The notes: a model not told the origin generated them from the letters alone. DNA of 64,000 nucleotides from Theocolax elegans (GCA_026168455.1 CM047429.1:32385850-32449849), one strand, 5' to 3'; positions 1-11,475 are shown, counted from the stretch's first letter. Numbers and translations are program-made.

Positions 1-880
1 GCAGGAAGGCATATTACGAAATCAAAAAGAAATATTTTCTTCCTGTAGAAGATGTCCAGGTCCCTACTGTTACCTCCAGATCAACGGAGCATCATCTACT
101 GGAATGCCTATTACGAAACCAAAAAAAAATTTTCTTGCTGTAGATGATTACCAGGTCCCTAATGTTACCTCCAGGTTAACGGGGCAACATTTACTGAAAG
201 ACCTATTACGATATCAAAAAAAAATTTTTCTTCCTGTAGAAGATGTCCAGGTCCCTACTGTTACCTCCAGGTCGACGGCGCATTATCTACTGGCAGGCAT
301 ATTACGAAATAAAAAAAAAATTTTCTTCCTGTGGAAGATGTCCAGGTCGTTAATGTTACCTCTAGGTCATCGGGGCAATATCTACTGAAAGACCTATTAA
401 GAAATAAACAAAAAAATTTTCTTCCTGTAGAAGATGTCCAGTTCGGTAATGTTACCTCCAGGTCATTGGGGAAATATCTACTGGACTGCATATTACGAAA
501 TAAAAAAAAAATTTTCTTCCTGTAGAAGATGTCCAGGACGTTAATGTTACCTCCAGGTCATCGGGGCAACATTTAGAGAAAGACTTATTACGAAATAAAA
601 AAAGAAAATTTTCTTCCTGTAGAAGATGTCCAGTTCGGTAATGTTACCTCCAGGTCATCGGGGAAATATCTACTGAAAGACCTATTAGGTAAAAAAAAAA
701 AAAAATTTTTCTTCCTGTAGAAGATGTCTAGGTCCCTACTGTTACCTCCAGGTCGACGGGGCATCATCTACTGGAAGGCATATTTCGAAATTAAAAAAAA
801 AATATTCCTTTATATATTAAATTGTCCCATATATTTGTTGATGATGTCCAGTCATAATGTTATCTTCAGTTATAACTAAT
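1..880. repeat. ~96-bp tandem satellite, about nine units
   Basis: The core CTTCCTGTAGAAGATGTCCA recurs with spacings of 95, 96, 95, 96, 95, 97 and 98 bp between the marker CTGTAG-like sites at 43, 138, 234, 329, 425, 520, 617 and 715. A degenerate last unit runs to about 880. Each unit ends in an A/T homopolymer stretch, and most of the length variation lies there. Each unit also holds an internal inverted repeat: GTAGAAGATGTCC on one arm and the complement of GTAGATGATGCCC on the other. Short reading frames across the array are by-products of the repeat. The array continues beyond the left edge of the window. Confidence 0.93.
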
Positions 881-884
881 CGAC

Positions 885-1200
885 TATAAAAAAGTAAAAA
901 AAGTAATTAAAAAAGTAATTAAACACCCATAAAAAAGTTAAACACTATTTCTAATTAATCCGTGTGGTTCCGCGATCACTTTCTTAAAAGAAAATTTATT
1001 TTTTCGAAAATCCAAGTGAGATATAAGAAGAGTTAAAAAATAAAAAGCCGCCTGTACGGATGTACGGACGTACGCTCAGACTTAAACTTTAAAACCAATA
1101 AAAAATTAATTAAATACCTATAAAAAAGTCAAACACTATGTCGAATTATTCCTTTGGGTGCCGCGATCATATTGAATTAAAAAAAAATAAATTTTACAAA
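885..1200. repeat. Diverged ~191-bp tandem pair
   Basis: The block around CCATAAAAAAGTTAAACACT (about 927-946) recurs about 191 bp downstream, with TAAAAAAGT at 930 matched at 1,121. Both copies are followed by a GGTTCCGCGATCA-type segment, with substitutions between them. The rest of the sequence to 1,363 is AT-rich and I see no gene or motif in it. Confidence 0.6.
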
Positions 1201-1939
1201 CCATTTAAAAAAATATAACATGATTTATACTTAAATCGTCATGTAGACAGTATAAAATTTTAATATAATGTGGACATATATTATAATTATTACATTGGTA
1301 ACTTACTACACGACAATAATCATTAAAAATTACAAAAATTCTTTCGTTGTATCTCTGAATCGTTGCACTATGAATTAAAGACAAAGTATAATAAATACAT
1401 ATTCTCGAAGATAAGTATTACACTGAAGTTAAGGTTATATAGCCAACATTTACCTCTCCTTTATGTGATTTATACATTATTATAAAAATAGAAAACAATA
1501 AAATAAAATAAATAAATAAATGAACAATAAATACATAAATAATAAATAAATAAATAAATAATAATGGAACAAAACACAACGTAGTTAACACCAAGAAAAA
1601 GCAAAAGTAGTCAGATAAAAACAAATGAAAACATGACAGACGGTTATTATATGAGCCATTTAAGTCTTATTGACATGCGCAATTATGTACAATTATTAGA
1701 TAAGCGCGCGAAATATTATAATACGGCGCGAAAATTCAAAACTTGTAATTGTATATTATAAGTGTAAATTCATGATAGGGAAATTTATACATGATAATAA
1801 TTTTAATATTTATATAATACATTATTTGTACTTAAAAATTATTTTTACCAAAACTCAAATCACTCATAATACAATTAATCCGCAGCTATTGTAACCTGAC
1901 TAGAAATTAGTCTAGAAATAAAGAAGAAATAAATATTAG

Positions 1940-3726
1940 CTACCTATAATTTACTTTCATTTTATTAACAATATCATTATAGTGATGACTAAGATTTCTA
2001 ACATCTTCCTTTATATTTATAGGATTATTTTCTAATTTAATATGAAGCATTTCAGATATAATTCTTTTCCTCCAATTGCATTCCTTATCAACAATTTTTA
2101 CATTTTCAAAATCAAAAGAATGATTATAATCACTAATATGATCATTAATTACATATTGATTGTTTGATTTCTTTGTATTAGATATATGTTCCTTTATTCT
2201 ACATTTTAACTGTCGTTTAGTTTCTCCAATGTATGCCGAATTACAATCTTTACACTTTATTCTATACACTACGTTAGTTTCGGAGTCTCTGGAATTTTTA
2301 TCTTTTCCTCTCGCAATGATACTGTTAAAGTTATTAGGAATTTTTGGTACCACTTTAATATTGTTATATTTCAAAGAACTTTTGGTTTTTTCATAAAAAT
2401 CAGGTATATAAGGAATACAAAGTGTTGTTATGTAATTTTTATTATTATTAATACGATTGTTAGCACTTTTTTCTTCATTATGTCTTATTTTTTCCAACCT
2501 CTTTCGTATATTATTATGAATAAAATCTCTAGGATAATTATTTATTTTTAAGAATTCTTTAACTATTTCTATATTGGATTCATGGAATTTGCTATGTGCT
2601 AAAAGTATAGCTTTGTCAACTAAACTAAATATCATAGCTCTTTTTTGAGCTGTTGTGTGATTGGACTCACAATTTAAAAATCTACCAGAAAACGTATTTT
2701 TTCTGTACCAATTAGTAATTATATTATTATTCTCAGTTACAATTAACGACACTTCTAAAAAATTAATACTTCTATTTTTCTCTTTTTCACAAGTGAATTA
2801 ATACTAATCTTTGGTGATAATTATTAAATGTTTTTAATACTAATTAATTTTCTGGAATACACATAATGGTATCATCTAGTAAAAAACTGGTTTAAAGTCT
2901 AATTTATCTAAACATTCTTCTTCTAAATCGCTCATAACTAAATTTGCAAAAGTTGGACTAACTGGACTTCCCATTGGAGAACCGAAAGTCTGTTGATAAT
3001 ATTTATTATTCCATATTGAAAAAAAGTATTATTCATTAAAAAGTTTACGATACAGATTAATTCATCCAGTGGAATATTATATTTCGTTAAAATTAAGTGG
3101 TATCTTTTTTCTATGCTCTTTATAACTAAATCTAAAGGAATATTAGTGAAAAGAGAAACTACATCTAAGGAAACTAAAATATATTGATCAGGTCTGTCAC
3201 AGTTTTTAATTTTATCAATTAAATCTTTACTATTTTTCACAAAAGATTTTGCATTATTAACACTATTTGTAATAATTTTATCAATAATTTCCCGTATCTG
3301 GTAACAATTCATTACAATCAATCATTTGTTCAATATTCTTTATGGTTTCAATTACATTATATATTTATTTAACTCTGTTTGTTTATTAAACTTTTGTCCT
3401 AATGATACCGTATCAATTATATCAGAGGGAATATCTATTTCTGTTAAATTAACAAACCGTTTATTTCTATTAATGATAATTTTCTGTTGTTAAGCAACTT
3501 TTGGTATCATTTTCATATATATCATCTTTGTCTTCAATTTTACATTTATATAACCATTTGAATTTGTTATTTTATTTACGGTTTAATTGATATCTTAATA
3601 AACGTATTCTATTACTCTGTCTAAGATTGTATTCTTCTATTATAACAATTGGTATTTTGTTCAATAAATAAGTAATAGTATTATTAATTTGCTTTTGAAT
3701 GTAACTTATATGAATGTTAATATCTC
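1940..3726 (-). pseudogene. PLE copy A reverse transcriptase / GIY-YIG endonuclease, broken
   Basis: Copy A encodes the PLE polyprotein on the minus strand in fragments. From high to low coordinates these are: an N-terminal remnant with several frame breaks (about 3,726-3,322); RT palm motif A as SLDVVSLFTNIP (3,321-2,938); RT motif B as SPMGSPVSPTFANLV, in a shifted frame near 2,985-2,940; then an open 270-codon stretch (2,752-1,940) with the linker and GIY-YIG domain. Visible endonuclease landmarks are VVYRIKCKDC, AYIGET, KCRIKEH and the later ISEM Glu. The RT catalytic motif YVDD is destroyed by a 10-bp deletion near 2,875-2,880 compared with copy B, which leaves a stop. This protein would normally nick a target and copy its RNA; this copy cannot. 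Family assignment is strong. Confidence 0.9.
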
Positions 3727-3821
3727 CACTGGATGAATTAATCTATATTGTAAACTTTTTAATGAATAATACTTTTTTTCAATGAAATAATAAATATTAT
3801 CAACAAACTTTCGGTTCTCCA

Positions 3822-4831
3822 ATGGGAAGTCTGGTTAGTCCAACTTTTGCAAATTTAGTTATGAGTGATTTAGAAGAAGAATGTTTAGATAAATTAGACT
3901 TTAAACAAGTTTTTTACTACAGATATGTAGATGATACCATTATGCGTATTCCAGAAAATAAATTAGAATTAGTATTAAAAACATATAATAATTATCACCA
4001 AAGATTAGTATTCACTTGTGAAAAAGAGAAAAATAGAAGTATTAATTTTTAGAAGTGTCGTTAATTGTAACTGAGAATAATAATATAATTACTAATTGGT
4101 ACAGAAAAAATACGTTTTCTGGTAGATTTTTAAATTGTGAGTCCAATCACACAACAGCTCAAAAAAGAGCTATGATATTTAGTTTAGTTGACAAAGCTAT
4201 ACTTTTAGCACATAGCAAATTCCATGAATCCAATATAGAAATAGTTAAAGAATTCTTAAAAATAAATAATTATCCTAGAGATTTTATTCATAATAATATA
4301 CGAAAGAGGTTGGAAAAAATAAGACATAATGAAGAAAAAAGTGCTAACAATCGTATTAATAATAATAAAAATTACATAACAACACTTTGTATTCCTTATA
4401 TACCTGATTTTTATGAAAAAACCAAAAGTTCTTTGAAATATAACAATATTAAAGTGGTACCAAAAATTCCTAATAACTTTAACAGTATCATTGCGAGAGG
4501 AAAAGATAAAAATTCCAGAGACTCCGAAACTAACGTAGTGTATAGAATAAAGTGTAAAGATTGTAATTCGGCATACATTGGAGAAACTAAACGACAGTTA
4601 AAATGTAGAATAAAGGAACATATATCTAATACAAAGAAATCAAACAATCAATATGTAATTAATGATCATATTAGTGATTATAATCATTCTTGCAATTGGA
4701 GGAAAATAATTATATCCGAAATGCGTCATATTAAATTAGAAAATAATCCTATAAATATAAAGGAAAATGTTAGAAATCTTAGTCATCACTATAATGATAT
4801 TGTTAATAAAATGAAAGTAAATTATAGATAG
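3822..4831 (+). pseudogene. PLE copy B RT C-terminal half and GIY-YIG endonuclease
   Basis: Copy B is 5'-truncated. It starts inside the RT at about 3,727, just before the region equivalent to PLDELI. The part from 3,822 has RT motif B (MGSLVSPTFANLV) and an intact YVDD at about 3,927-3,938. A missing T in the run near 4,045 shifts the frame, and the second open stretch (4,055-4,831) carries the linker and GIY-YIG domain (AYIGET, KCRIKEH). Compared with copy A there is a 12-codon in-frame deletion between DYNHS and CNWRK, in the middle of the nuclease domain. Copy D has the same deletion, so B and D form one lineage and A and C another. The first third of the RT is missing, so B could not act on its own. 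Confidence 0.9.
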
Positions 4832-5047
4832 CTAACATTTATTTCTCCTTTATTTCTAGACTAATTTCTAGTCAGGTTGCAATATCCGCGGATTAATTGT
4901 ATTATGAGTGATTTGAGTTTTGGTAAAAATAATCTTTAAGTAAAAATAATGTATTAATTAAATATTAAAATTATTATCGTGTATAAATTTCCCTATCATG
5001 AATTTACACTAATAATATACAATTACAAGTTTTGAATTTTCGCGCCG

Positions 5048-5514
5048 TATTATAATATTTTTTTTTTTTTTTTGTTATTTAACGTCGCTCTATTTATGCT
5101 GCGAATGCTAATCAGCGACGGAGGTGAACGGTGTGTCTGTAAAGAAAGCACATGTAGTTGAAACAGTGGTGCTTGTGTCCATCGGAAAGATATCATCGGT
5201 CACTGTAATTAGTCTAATAATTACAGTTTCCTGTCCTCCCGATGGAACCACCGCGATCCTCTTTACATCTTCGCGTCCCTAATGTTCCCTATAGTTCAGA
5301 TGCCCGTGCCTCTCATGCACTGACAAGTGCACGAAACGCACGCGCATCTGAACTGGCGTCACATTATAGTGACACGCCGAGCCATTGAGTCGCGGTGTTC
5401 GAAAAATGCACATGAAAAAATTTTCAGAGGTACACGTCTGGGATCGAACCCACGACCCTCGTGTGAGAGTCGGGAGCTCTACCCATGAGCCACCGCGGCT
5501 CTATTATAATATTT
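5048..5514 (-). mobile_element. tRNA-derived SINE in PLE copy B, with 13-bp target-site duplication
   Basis: A 441-bp insertion (5,061-5,501) is flanked by a perfect TATTATAATATTT duplication (5,048-5,060 and 5,502-5,514). Read on the minus strand it starts with a tRNA-like head. That head has an A-box-like TGGCTCATGGGTAGAGC and a B box GGTTCGATCCC, the internal RNA polymerase III promoter. It ends in a poly-A tail, seen as poly-T at 5,061-5,073. The anticodon-loop region reads CTCTCAC, like tRNA-Glu(CTC), but the arm is degenerate. The empty site is preserved in copies A and C. SINEs make no protein and borrow a LINE's machinery. The 3' tail matches that of the SINE at 62,480. Confidence 0.9.
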
Positions 5515-5829
5515 CGTGCGCTTATCTAATAATTGTACATAATTGCGCATGTCAATAAGACTTAAATGGCTCATATAATAACCGTCTGTCATGTTTTCAT
5601 TTGTTTTTACCTGACTACTTTTGCTTTTTCTTGGTGTTAACTACGTTGTGTTTTGTTCCATTATTTATTTATTTATTTATTTATTATTTATGTATTTATT
5701 GTTTATTTATTTATTTATTTTATTTTATTGTTTTCTATTTTTATAATAATGTATAAATCACATAAAGGAGAGGTAAATGTTGGCTATATAACCTTAACTT
5801 CTGTGTAATACTTATCTTCGAGAATATGT

Positions 5830-5920
5830 ATTTATTATACTTTGTCTTTAATTCATAGTGCAGATTGATTTCGGTACTGAAATCAATCTGCACTATGAAT
5901 TAAAGACAAAGTATAATAAA
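5830..5920. repeat. Palindrome centre joining PLE copies B and C
   Basis: The 3' ends of B and C meet as a near-perfect inverted repeat around GGTACT (5,873-5,878). The flanking arms GCAGATTGATTTC and GAAATCAATCTGC are exact, and the symmetry continues outward through both elements. D ends at the equivalent point (10,399) and runs into unrelated sequence. A begins about 10 bp short of the full terminus. Confidence 0.85.
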
Positions 5921-6462
5921 TACATATTCTCGAAGATAAGTATTACACTGAAGTTAAGGTTATATAGCCAACATTTACCTCTCCTTATGTGATTTATACA
6001 TTATTATAAAAATAGAAAACAATAAAATAAAATAAATAATAAATGAACAATAAATACATAATAATAAATAAATAATAAATAATAATGGAACAAAACACAA
6101 CGTAGTTAACCACCAAGAAAAAGCAAAAGTAGTCAGATAAAAACAAATGAAAACATGACAGACGGTTATTATATGAGCCATTAAGTCTTATTGACAATGC
6201 GCAATTATGTACAATTATTAGATAAGCGCGCGAAATATTATAATACGGCGCGAAAATTCAAAACTTGTAATTGGTATATTATAAGTGTAAATTCATGATA
6301 GGGAAATTTATACATGATAATAATTTTAATATTTATATAATACATTATTTGTACTTAAAAATTATTTTTACCAAAACTCAAATCACTCATAATACAATTA
6401 ATCCGCAGCTATTGTAACCTGACTAGAAATTAGTCTAGAAATAAAGAAGAAATAAATATTAG

Positions 6463-8248
6463 CTACCTATAATTTACTTTCATTTTATTAACAATATCAT
6501 TATAGTGATGACTAAGATTTCTAACATCTTCCTTTATATTTATAGGATTATTTTCTAATTTAATATGAAGCATTTCAGATATAATTCTTTTCCTCCAATT
6601 GCATTCCTTATCAACAATTTTTACATTTTCAAAATCAAAAGAATGATTATAATCACTAATATGATCATTAATTACATATTGATTGTTTGATTTCTTTGTA
6701 TTAGATATATGTTCCTTTATTCTACATTTTAACTGTCGTTTAGTTTCTCCAATGTATGCCGAATTACAATCTTTACACTTTATTCTATACACTACGTTAG
6801 TTTCGGAGTCTCTGGAATTTTTATCTTTTCCTCTCGCAATGATACTGTTAAAGTTATTAGGAATTTTTGGTACCACTTTAATATTGTTATATTTCAAAGA
6901 ACTTTTGGTTTTTTCATAAAAATCAGGTATATAAGGAATACAAAGTGTTGTTATGTAATTTTTATTATTATTAATACGATTGTTAGCACTTTTTTCTTCA
7001 TTATGTCTTATTTTTTCCAACCTCTTTCGTATATTATTATGAATAAAATCTCTAGGATAATTATTTATTTTTAAGAATTCTTTAACTATTTCTATATTGG
7101 ATTCATGGAATTTGCTATGTGCTAAAAGTATAGCTTTGTCAACTAAACTAAATATCATAGCTCTTTTTTGAGCTGTTGTGTGATTGGACTCACAATTTAA
7201 AAATCTACCAGAAAACGTATTTTTTCTGTACCAATTAGTAATTATATTATTATTCTCAGTTACAATTAACGACACTTCTAAAAAATTAATACTTCTATTT
7301 TTCTCTTTTTCACAAGTGAATTAATACTAATCTTGGTGATAATTATAAATGTTTTTAATACTAATTAATTTTCTGGAATACACATAATGGTATCATCTAG
7401 TAAAAAAACTGGTTTAAAGTCTAATTTATCTAAACATTCTTCTTCTAAATCGCTCATAACTAAATTTGCAAAAGTTGGACTAACTGGACTTCCCATTGGA
7501 GAACCGAAAGTCTGTTGATAATATTTATTATTCCATATTGAAAAAAAGTATTATTCATTAAAAAGTTTACGATACAGATTAATTCATCCAGTGGAATATT
7601 ATATTTCGTTAAAATTAAGTGGTATCTTTTTTCTATGCTCTTTATAACTAAATCTAAAGGAATATTAGTGAAAAGAGAAACTACATCTAAGGAAACTAAA
7701 ATATATTGATCAGGTCTGTCACAGTTTTTAATTTTATCAATTAAATCTTTACTATTTTTCACAAAAGATTTTGCATTATTAACACTATTTGTAATAATTT
7801 TATCAATAATTTCCCGTATCTGGTAACAATTCATTACAATCAATCATTTGTTCAATATTCTTTATGGTTTCAATTACATTATATATTTATTTAACTCTGT
7901 TTGTTTATTAAACTTTTGTCCTAATGATACCGTATCAATTATATCAGAGGGAATATCTATTTCTGTTAAATTAACAAACCGTTTATTTCTATTAATGATA
8001 ATTTTCTGTTGTTAAGCAACTTTTGGTATCATTTTCATATATATCATCTTTGTCTTCAATTTTACATTTATATAACCATTTGAATTTGTTATTTTATTTA
8101 CGGTTTAATTGATATCTTAATAAACGTATTCTATTACTCTGTCTAAGATTGTATTCTTCTATTATAACAATTGGTATTTTGTTCAATAAATAAGTAATAG
8201 TATTATTAATTTGCTTTTGAATGTAACTTATATGAATGTTAATATCTC
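6463..8248 (-). pseudogene. PLE copy C reverse transcriptase / GIY-YIG endonuclease, broken
   Basis: Copy C is the duplicate of copy A. The 270-codon linker and GIY-YIG stretch (7,275-6,463) is identical in protein to A's, and the RT motif-A fragment SLDVVSLFTNIP (7,843-7,460) is the same. It shares A's 10-bp loss of the YVDD region and the same N-terminal frame breaks. The differences I could see are mostly single-base length changes in runs or simple repeats, for example in the A-run near 7,405 and in the AATA microsatellite. C has the complete 3' terminus (from 5,879) that A lacks. The shared lesions show that the pair was already dead when it was duplicated. Confidence 0.9.
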
Positions 8249-8343
8249 CACTGGATGAATTAATCTATATTGTAAACTTTTTAATGAATAATACTTTTTT
8301 TCAATGAAATAATAAATATTATCAACAAACTTTCGGTTCTCCA

Positions 8344-9352
8344 ATGGGAAGTCTGGTTAGTCCAACTTTTGCAAATTTAGTTATGAGTGATTTAGAAGAA
8401 GAATGTTTAGATAAATTAGACTTTAAACAAGTTTTTTACTACAGATATGTAGATGATACCATTATGCGTATTCCAGAAAATAAATTAGAATTAGTATTAA
8501 AAACATATAATAATTATCACCAAAGATTAGTATTCACTTGTGAAAAAGAGAAAAATAGAAGTATTAATTTTTTAGAAGTGTCGTTAATTGTAACTGAGAA
8601 TAATAATATAATTACTAATTGGTACAGAAAAAATACGTTTTCTGGTAGATTTTTAAATTGTGAGTCCAATCACACAACAGCTCAAAAAAGAGCTATGATA
8701 TTTAGTTTAGTTGACAAAGCTATACTTTAGCACATAGCAAATTCCATGAATCCAATATAGAAATAGTTAAAGAATTCTTAAAAATAAATAATTATCCTAG
8801 AGATTTTATTCATAATAATATACGAAAGAGGTTGGAAAAAATAAGACATAATGAAGAAAAAAGTGCTAACAATCGTATTAATAATAATAAAAATTACATA
8901 ACAACACTTTGTATTCCTTATATACCTGATTTTTATGAAAAAACCAAAAGTTCTTTGAAATATAACAATATTAAAGTGGTACCAAAAATTCCTAATAACT
9001 TTAACAGTATCATTGCGAGAGGAAAAGATAAAATTCCAGAGACTCCGAAACTAACGTAGTGTATAGAATAAAGTGTAAAGATTGTAATTCGGCATACATT
9101 GGAGAAACTAAACGACAGTTAAAATGTAGAATAAAGGAACATATATCTAATACAAAGAAATCAAACAATCAATATGTAATTAATGATCATATTAGTGATT
9201 ATAATCATTCTTGCAATTGGAGGAAAATAATTATATCCGAAATGCTTCATATTAAATTAGAAAATAATCCTATAAATATAAAGGAAAATGTTAGAAATCT
9301 TAGTCATCACTATAATGATATTGTTAATAAAATGAAAGTAAATTATAGATAG
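8344..9352 (+). pseudogene. PLE copy D RT C-terminal half and GIY-YIG endonuclease
   Basis: Copy D duplicates copy B. From 8,344 the frame runs through RT motif B and YVDD (about 8,449-8,460), past the position where B is frameshifted. It then breaks after KAIL near 8,728, where one T is missing compared with B. A further 1-bp loss lies near 9,030 (AAAATTCC compared with AAAAATTCC in B). The GIY-YIG domain follows in another frame (9,059-9,352) and has B's 12-codon deletion. Because B and D break at different single bases, each is intact where the other is not. That suggests recent pseudogenisation or uncorrected homopolymer errors. Confidence 0.9.
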
Positions 9353-9568
9353 CTAACATTTATTTCTCCTTTATTTCTAGACTAATTTCTAGTCAGGTTG
9401 CAATATCCGCGGATTAATTGTATTATGAGTGATTTGAGTTTTGGTAAAAATAATCTTTAAGTAAAAATAATGTATTAATTAAATATTAAAATTATTATCG
9501 TGTATAAATTTCCCTATCATGAATTTACACTAATAATATACAATTACAAGTTTTGAATTTTCGCGCCG

Positions 9569-10035
9569 TATTATAATATTTTTTTTTTTTTTTTGTTATT
9601 TAACGTCGCTCTATTTATGCTGCGAATGCTAATCAGCGACGGAGGTGAACGGTGTGTCTGTAAAGAAAGCACATGTAGTTGAAACAGTGGTGCTTGTGTC
9701 CATCGGAAGATATCATCGGTCACTGTAATTAGTCTAATAATTACAGTTTCCTGTCCTCCCGATGGAACCACCGCGATCCTCTTTACATCTTCGCGTCCCT
9801 AATGTTCCCTATAGTTCAGATGCCCGTGCCTCTCATGCACTGACAAGTGCACGAAACGCACGCGCATCTGAACTGGCGTCACATTATAGTGACACGCCGA
9901 GCCATTGAGTCGCGGTGTTCGAAAAATGCACATGAAAAAATTTTCAGAGGTACACGTCTGGGATCGAACCCACGACCCTCGGTGTGAGAGTCGGGAGCTC
10001 TACCCATGAGCCACCGCGGCTCTATTATAATATTT
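9569..10035 (-). mobile_element. tRNA-derived SINE in PLE copy D, duplicate of the one in B
   Basis: The same 441-bp SINE (9,582-10,022) sits between the same TATTATAATATTT duplications (9,569-9,581 and 10,023-10,035). It has the same A-box and B-box head on the minus strand and the same poly-T at its left end. It differs from the B copy by a few 1-bp length changes, such as one extra G in the anticodon-arm region. It arrived by duplication of the host PLE pair rather than by a second insertion. Confidence 0.9.
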
Positions 10036-10399
10036 CGTGCGCTTATCTAATAATTGTACATAATTGCGCATGTCAATAAGACTTAAATGGCTCATATAAT
10101 AACCGTCTGTCATGTTTTCATTTGTTTTTACCTGACTACTTTTGCTTTTTCTTGGTGTTAACTACGTTGTGTTTTGTTCCATTATTTATTTATTTATTTA
10201 TTTATTATTTATGTATTTATTGTTTATTTATTTATTTATTTTATTTTATTGTTTTCTATTTTTATAATAATGTATAAATCACATAAAGGAGAGGTAAATG
10301 TTGGCTATATAACCTTAACTTCTGTGTAATACTTATCTTCGAGAATATGTATTTATTATACTTTGTCTTTAATTCATAGTGCAGATTGATTTCGGTACT

Positions 10400-10860
10400 G
10401 CAAACAAATCATGTGTGATGGATGTCGGGCTATCTTGTAGGTGAGAAATTAACTGATTGACCGTAATTCTGAGAGTTGTGTTTATAGGGTAGGTTACTGT
10501 TTTTTCTCTTCAATTATTGCATTGATTATCTTCTATTTGTATGCAAAAAAACTTTTTAGGTACTTCCAGGTTAATGTCAAAGGTTAATGACTGCGATGAC
10601 AATGGATACTTTACTTATCTGCTGTCTACTAGCCAACTAGTCCTGCATCTAACTACTCTTTTCGATGTCCATGACAACACCACCTAGCGCTTAACTACGA
10701 TGCCAATATAAATTTTTATTAAGTAGATTTGAAAACATTTTACTAAAAGAAGTTAGTGAAAAAAATTATTCGCATTGTCTGCATGACAGTATGCAAAAAA
10801 AGAATGCTCAAAAAGTGTAGCATTAGCTCTCAAACTAATTATTGATCAATTTATTCGTTA
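10400..10860. other. No recognisable feature
   Basis: This is unique-looking sequence between the end of PLE copy D and the 200-bp satellite. I found no open frame of note, RNA gene, repeat or motif on either strand. Confidence 0.5.
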
Positions 10861-11475
10861 ACAATTACCTGCATCGTGAATGTTTTACAAAGCAACCAAC
10901 GATTGCATGAAAAATGTCTAGCAGTAGTTGCCAAAACGAATATTGTAAAATTTTGTGGTAACTATTCGTGCATCGTCTGCCCAAAAAAATGTAGAAAACG
11001 GTCGCATAGAATTGCGTATTGCAATAGTTGCTCAATTGATTATTGTAATAATTTTGGATTCAAAATTCCAGCATCGTCTGCGTATCAAAATGCAGAAAAC
11101 GATTGTATGGAAAATGTATCACAGTAGTTGTCAAAACGAATATTGTAAAATTTTGTGGTAACCATTCGTGCATCGTCTGTCCAAAAAAATGTAGAAAACG
11201 GTCGCATAGAATTGCGTATTGCAATAGTTGCTAAATTGATTATTGTAATAATTTTGGATTTAAAATTCCTACATCGTCTGCGTATCAAAATGCAGAAAAC
11301 GATTGCATGGAAAATGTATCACAGTAGTTGTCAAAATGAACATTGTAAAATTTCGTGGTAACAATTCGTGCATCGTCTTCCAAAAAAAGCACAAAACGAT
11401 CGCATAGAATGGTGTATAGCAGTAGTTGTTTGATTGATTATTGTAATAATTTTGGTTTCAAAATACCTGCATTCA
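10860..11475. repeat. ~200-bp satellite made of two ~100-bp halves
   Basis: The segment ending CAAAACGAATATTGTAAAAT recurs at exactly 200-bp spacing (marker at 10,940, 11,140 and 11,340). Within each unit GCATCGTCTG occurs twice, at 10,970, 11,071 and 11,170, so the unit is a diverged dimer of about 101 and 99 bp. Three units are present, and the third decays into the 59-bp satellite. Open frames in this block are repeat artefacts. Confidence 0.88.

Larger units (their letters stand above)
1364..10399. mobile_element. Tandemly duplicated head-to-head pair of Penelope-like elements (A-B, C-D)
   Basis: Four copies of one PLE alternate in orientation: A (minus, 1,364-3,726), B (plus, 3,727-5,878), C (minus, 5,879-8,248) and D (plus, 8,249-10,399). 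A matches C and B matches D at an offset of about 4,522 bp. Within each pair the 5'-truncated ends meet head to head. B and C meet 3' end to 3' end around GGTACT (5,873-5,878), flanked by perfect GATTGATTTC/GAAATCAATC arms. Every copy has a TTTA/AATA microsatellite in its 3' untranslated part. B and D carry the same SINE at the same site, which A and C lack. That shows the pair was duplicated as DNA after the SINE inserted. Tandem and inverted partial copies are typical of Penelope-like retroelements. Confidence 0.9.

Noticed and set aside
1418..1624. Hydrophobic 68-codon frame, also at 5,975-6,197
   Set aside because: It is a translation of the AATA/TTTA microsatellite in the PLE 3' untranslated part, not a membrane protein.
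1880..1935. Possible hammerhead ribozyme in the PLE 3' region (CTGACTAGAAATTAGTCTAG)
   Set aside because: It is a simple inverted repeat. The CUGANGA core and correctly spaced GAAA of a hammerhead are not present.
2160..6919. 78-codon frames antisense to the PLE GIY-YIG domain, present in all copies
   Set aside because: They are shadows of the conserved endonuclease coding strand.
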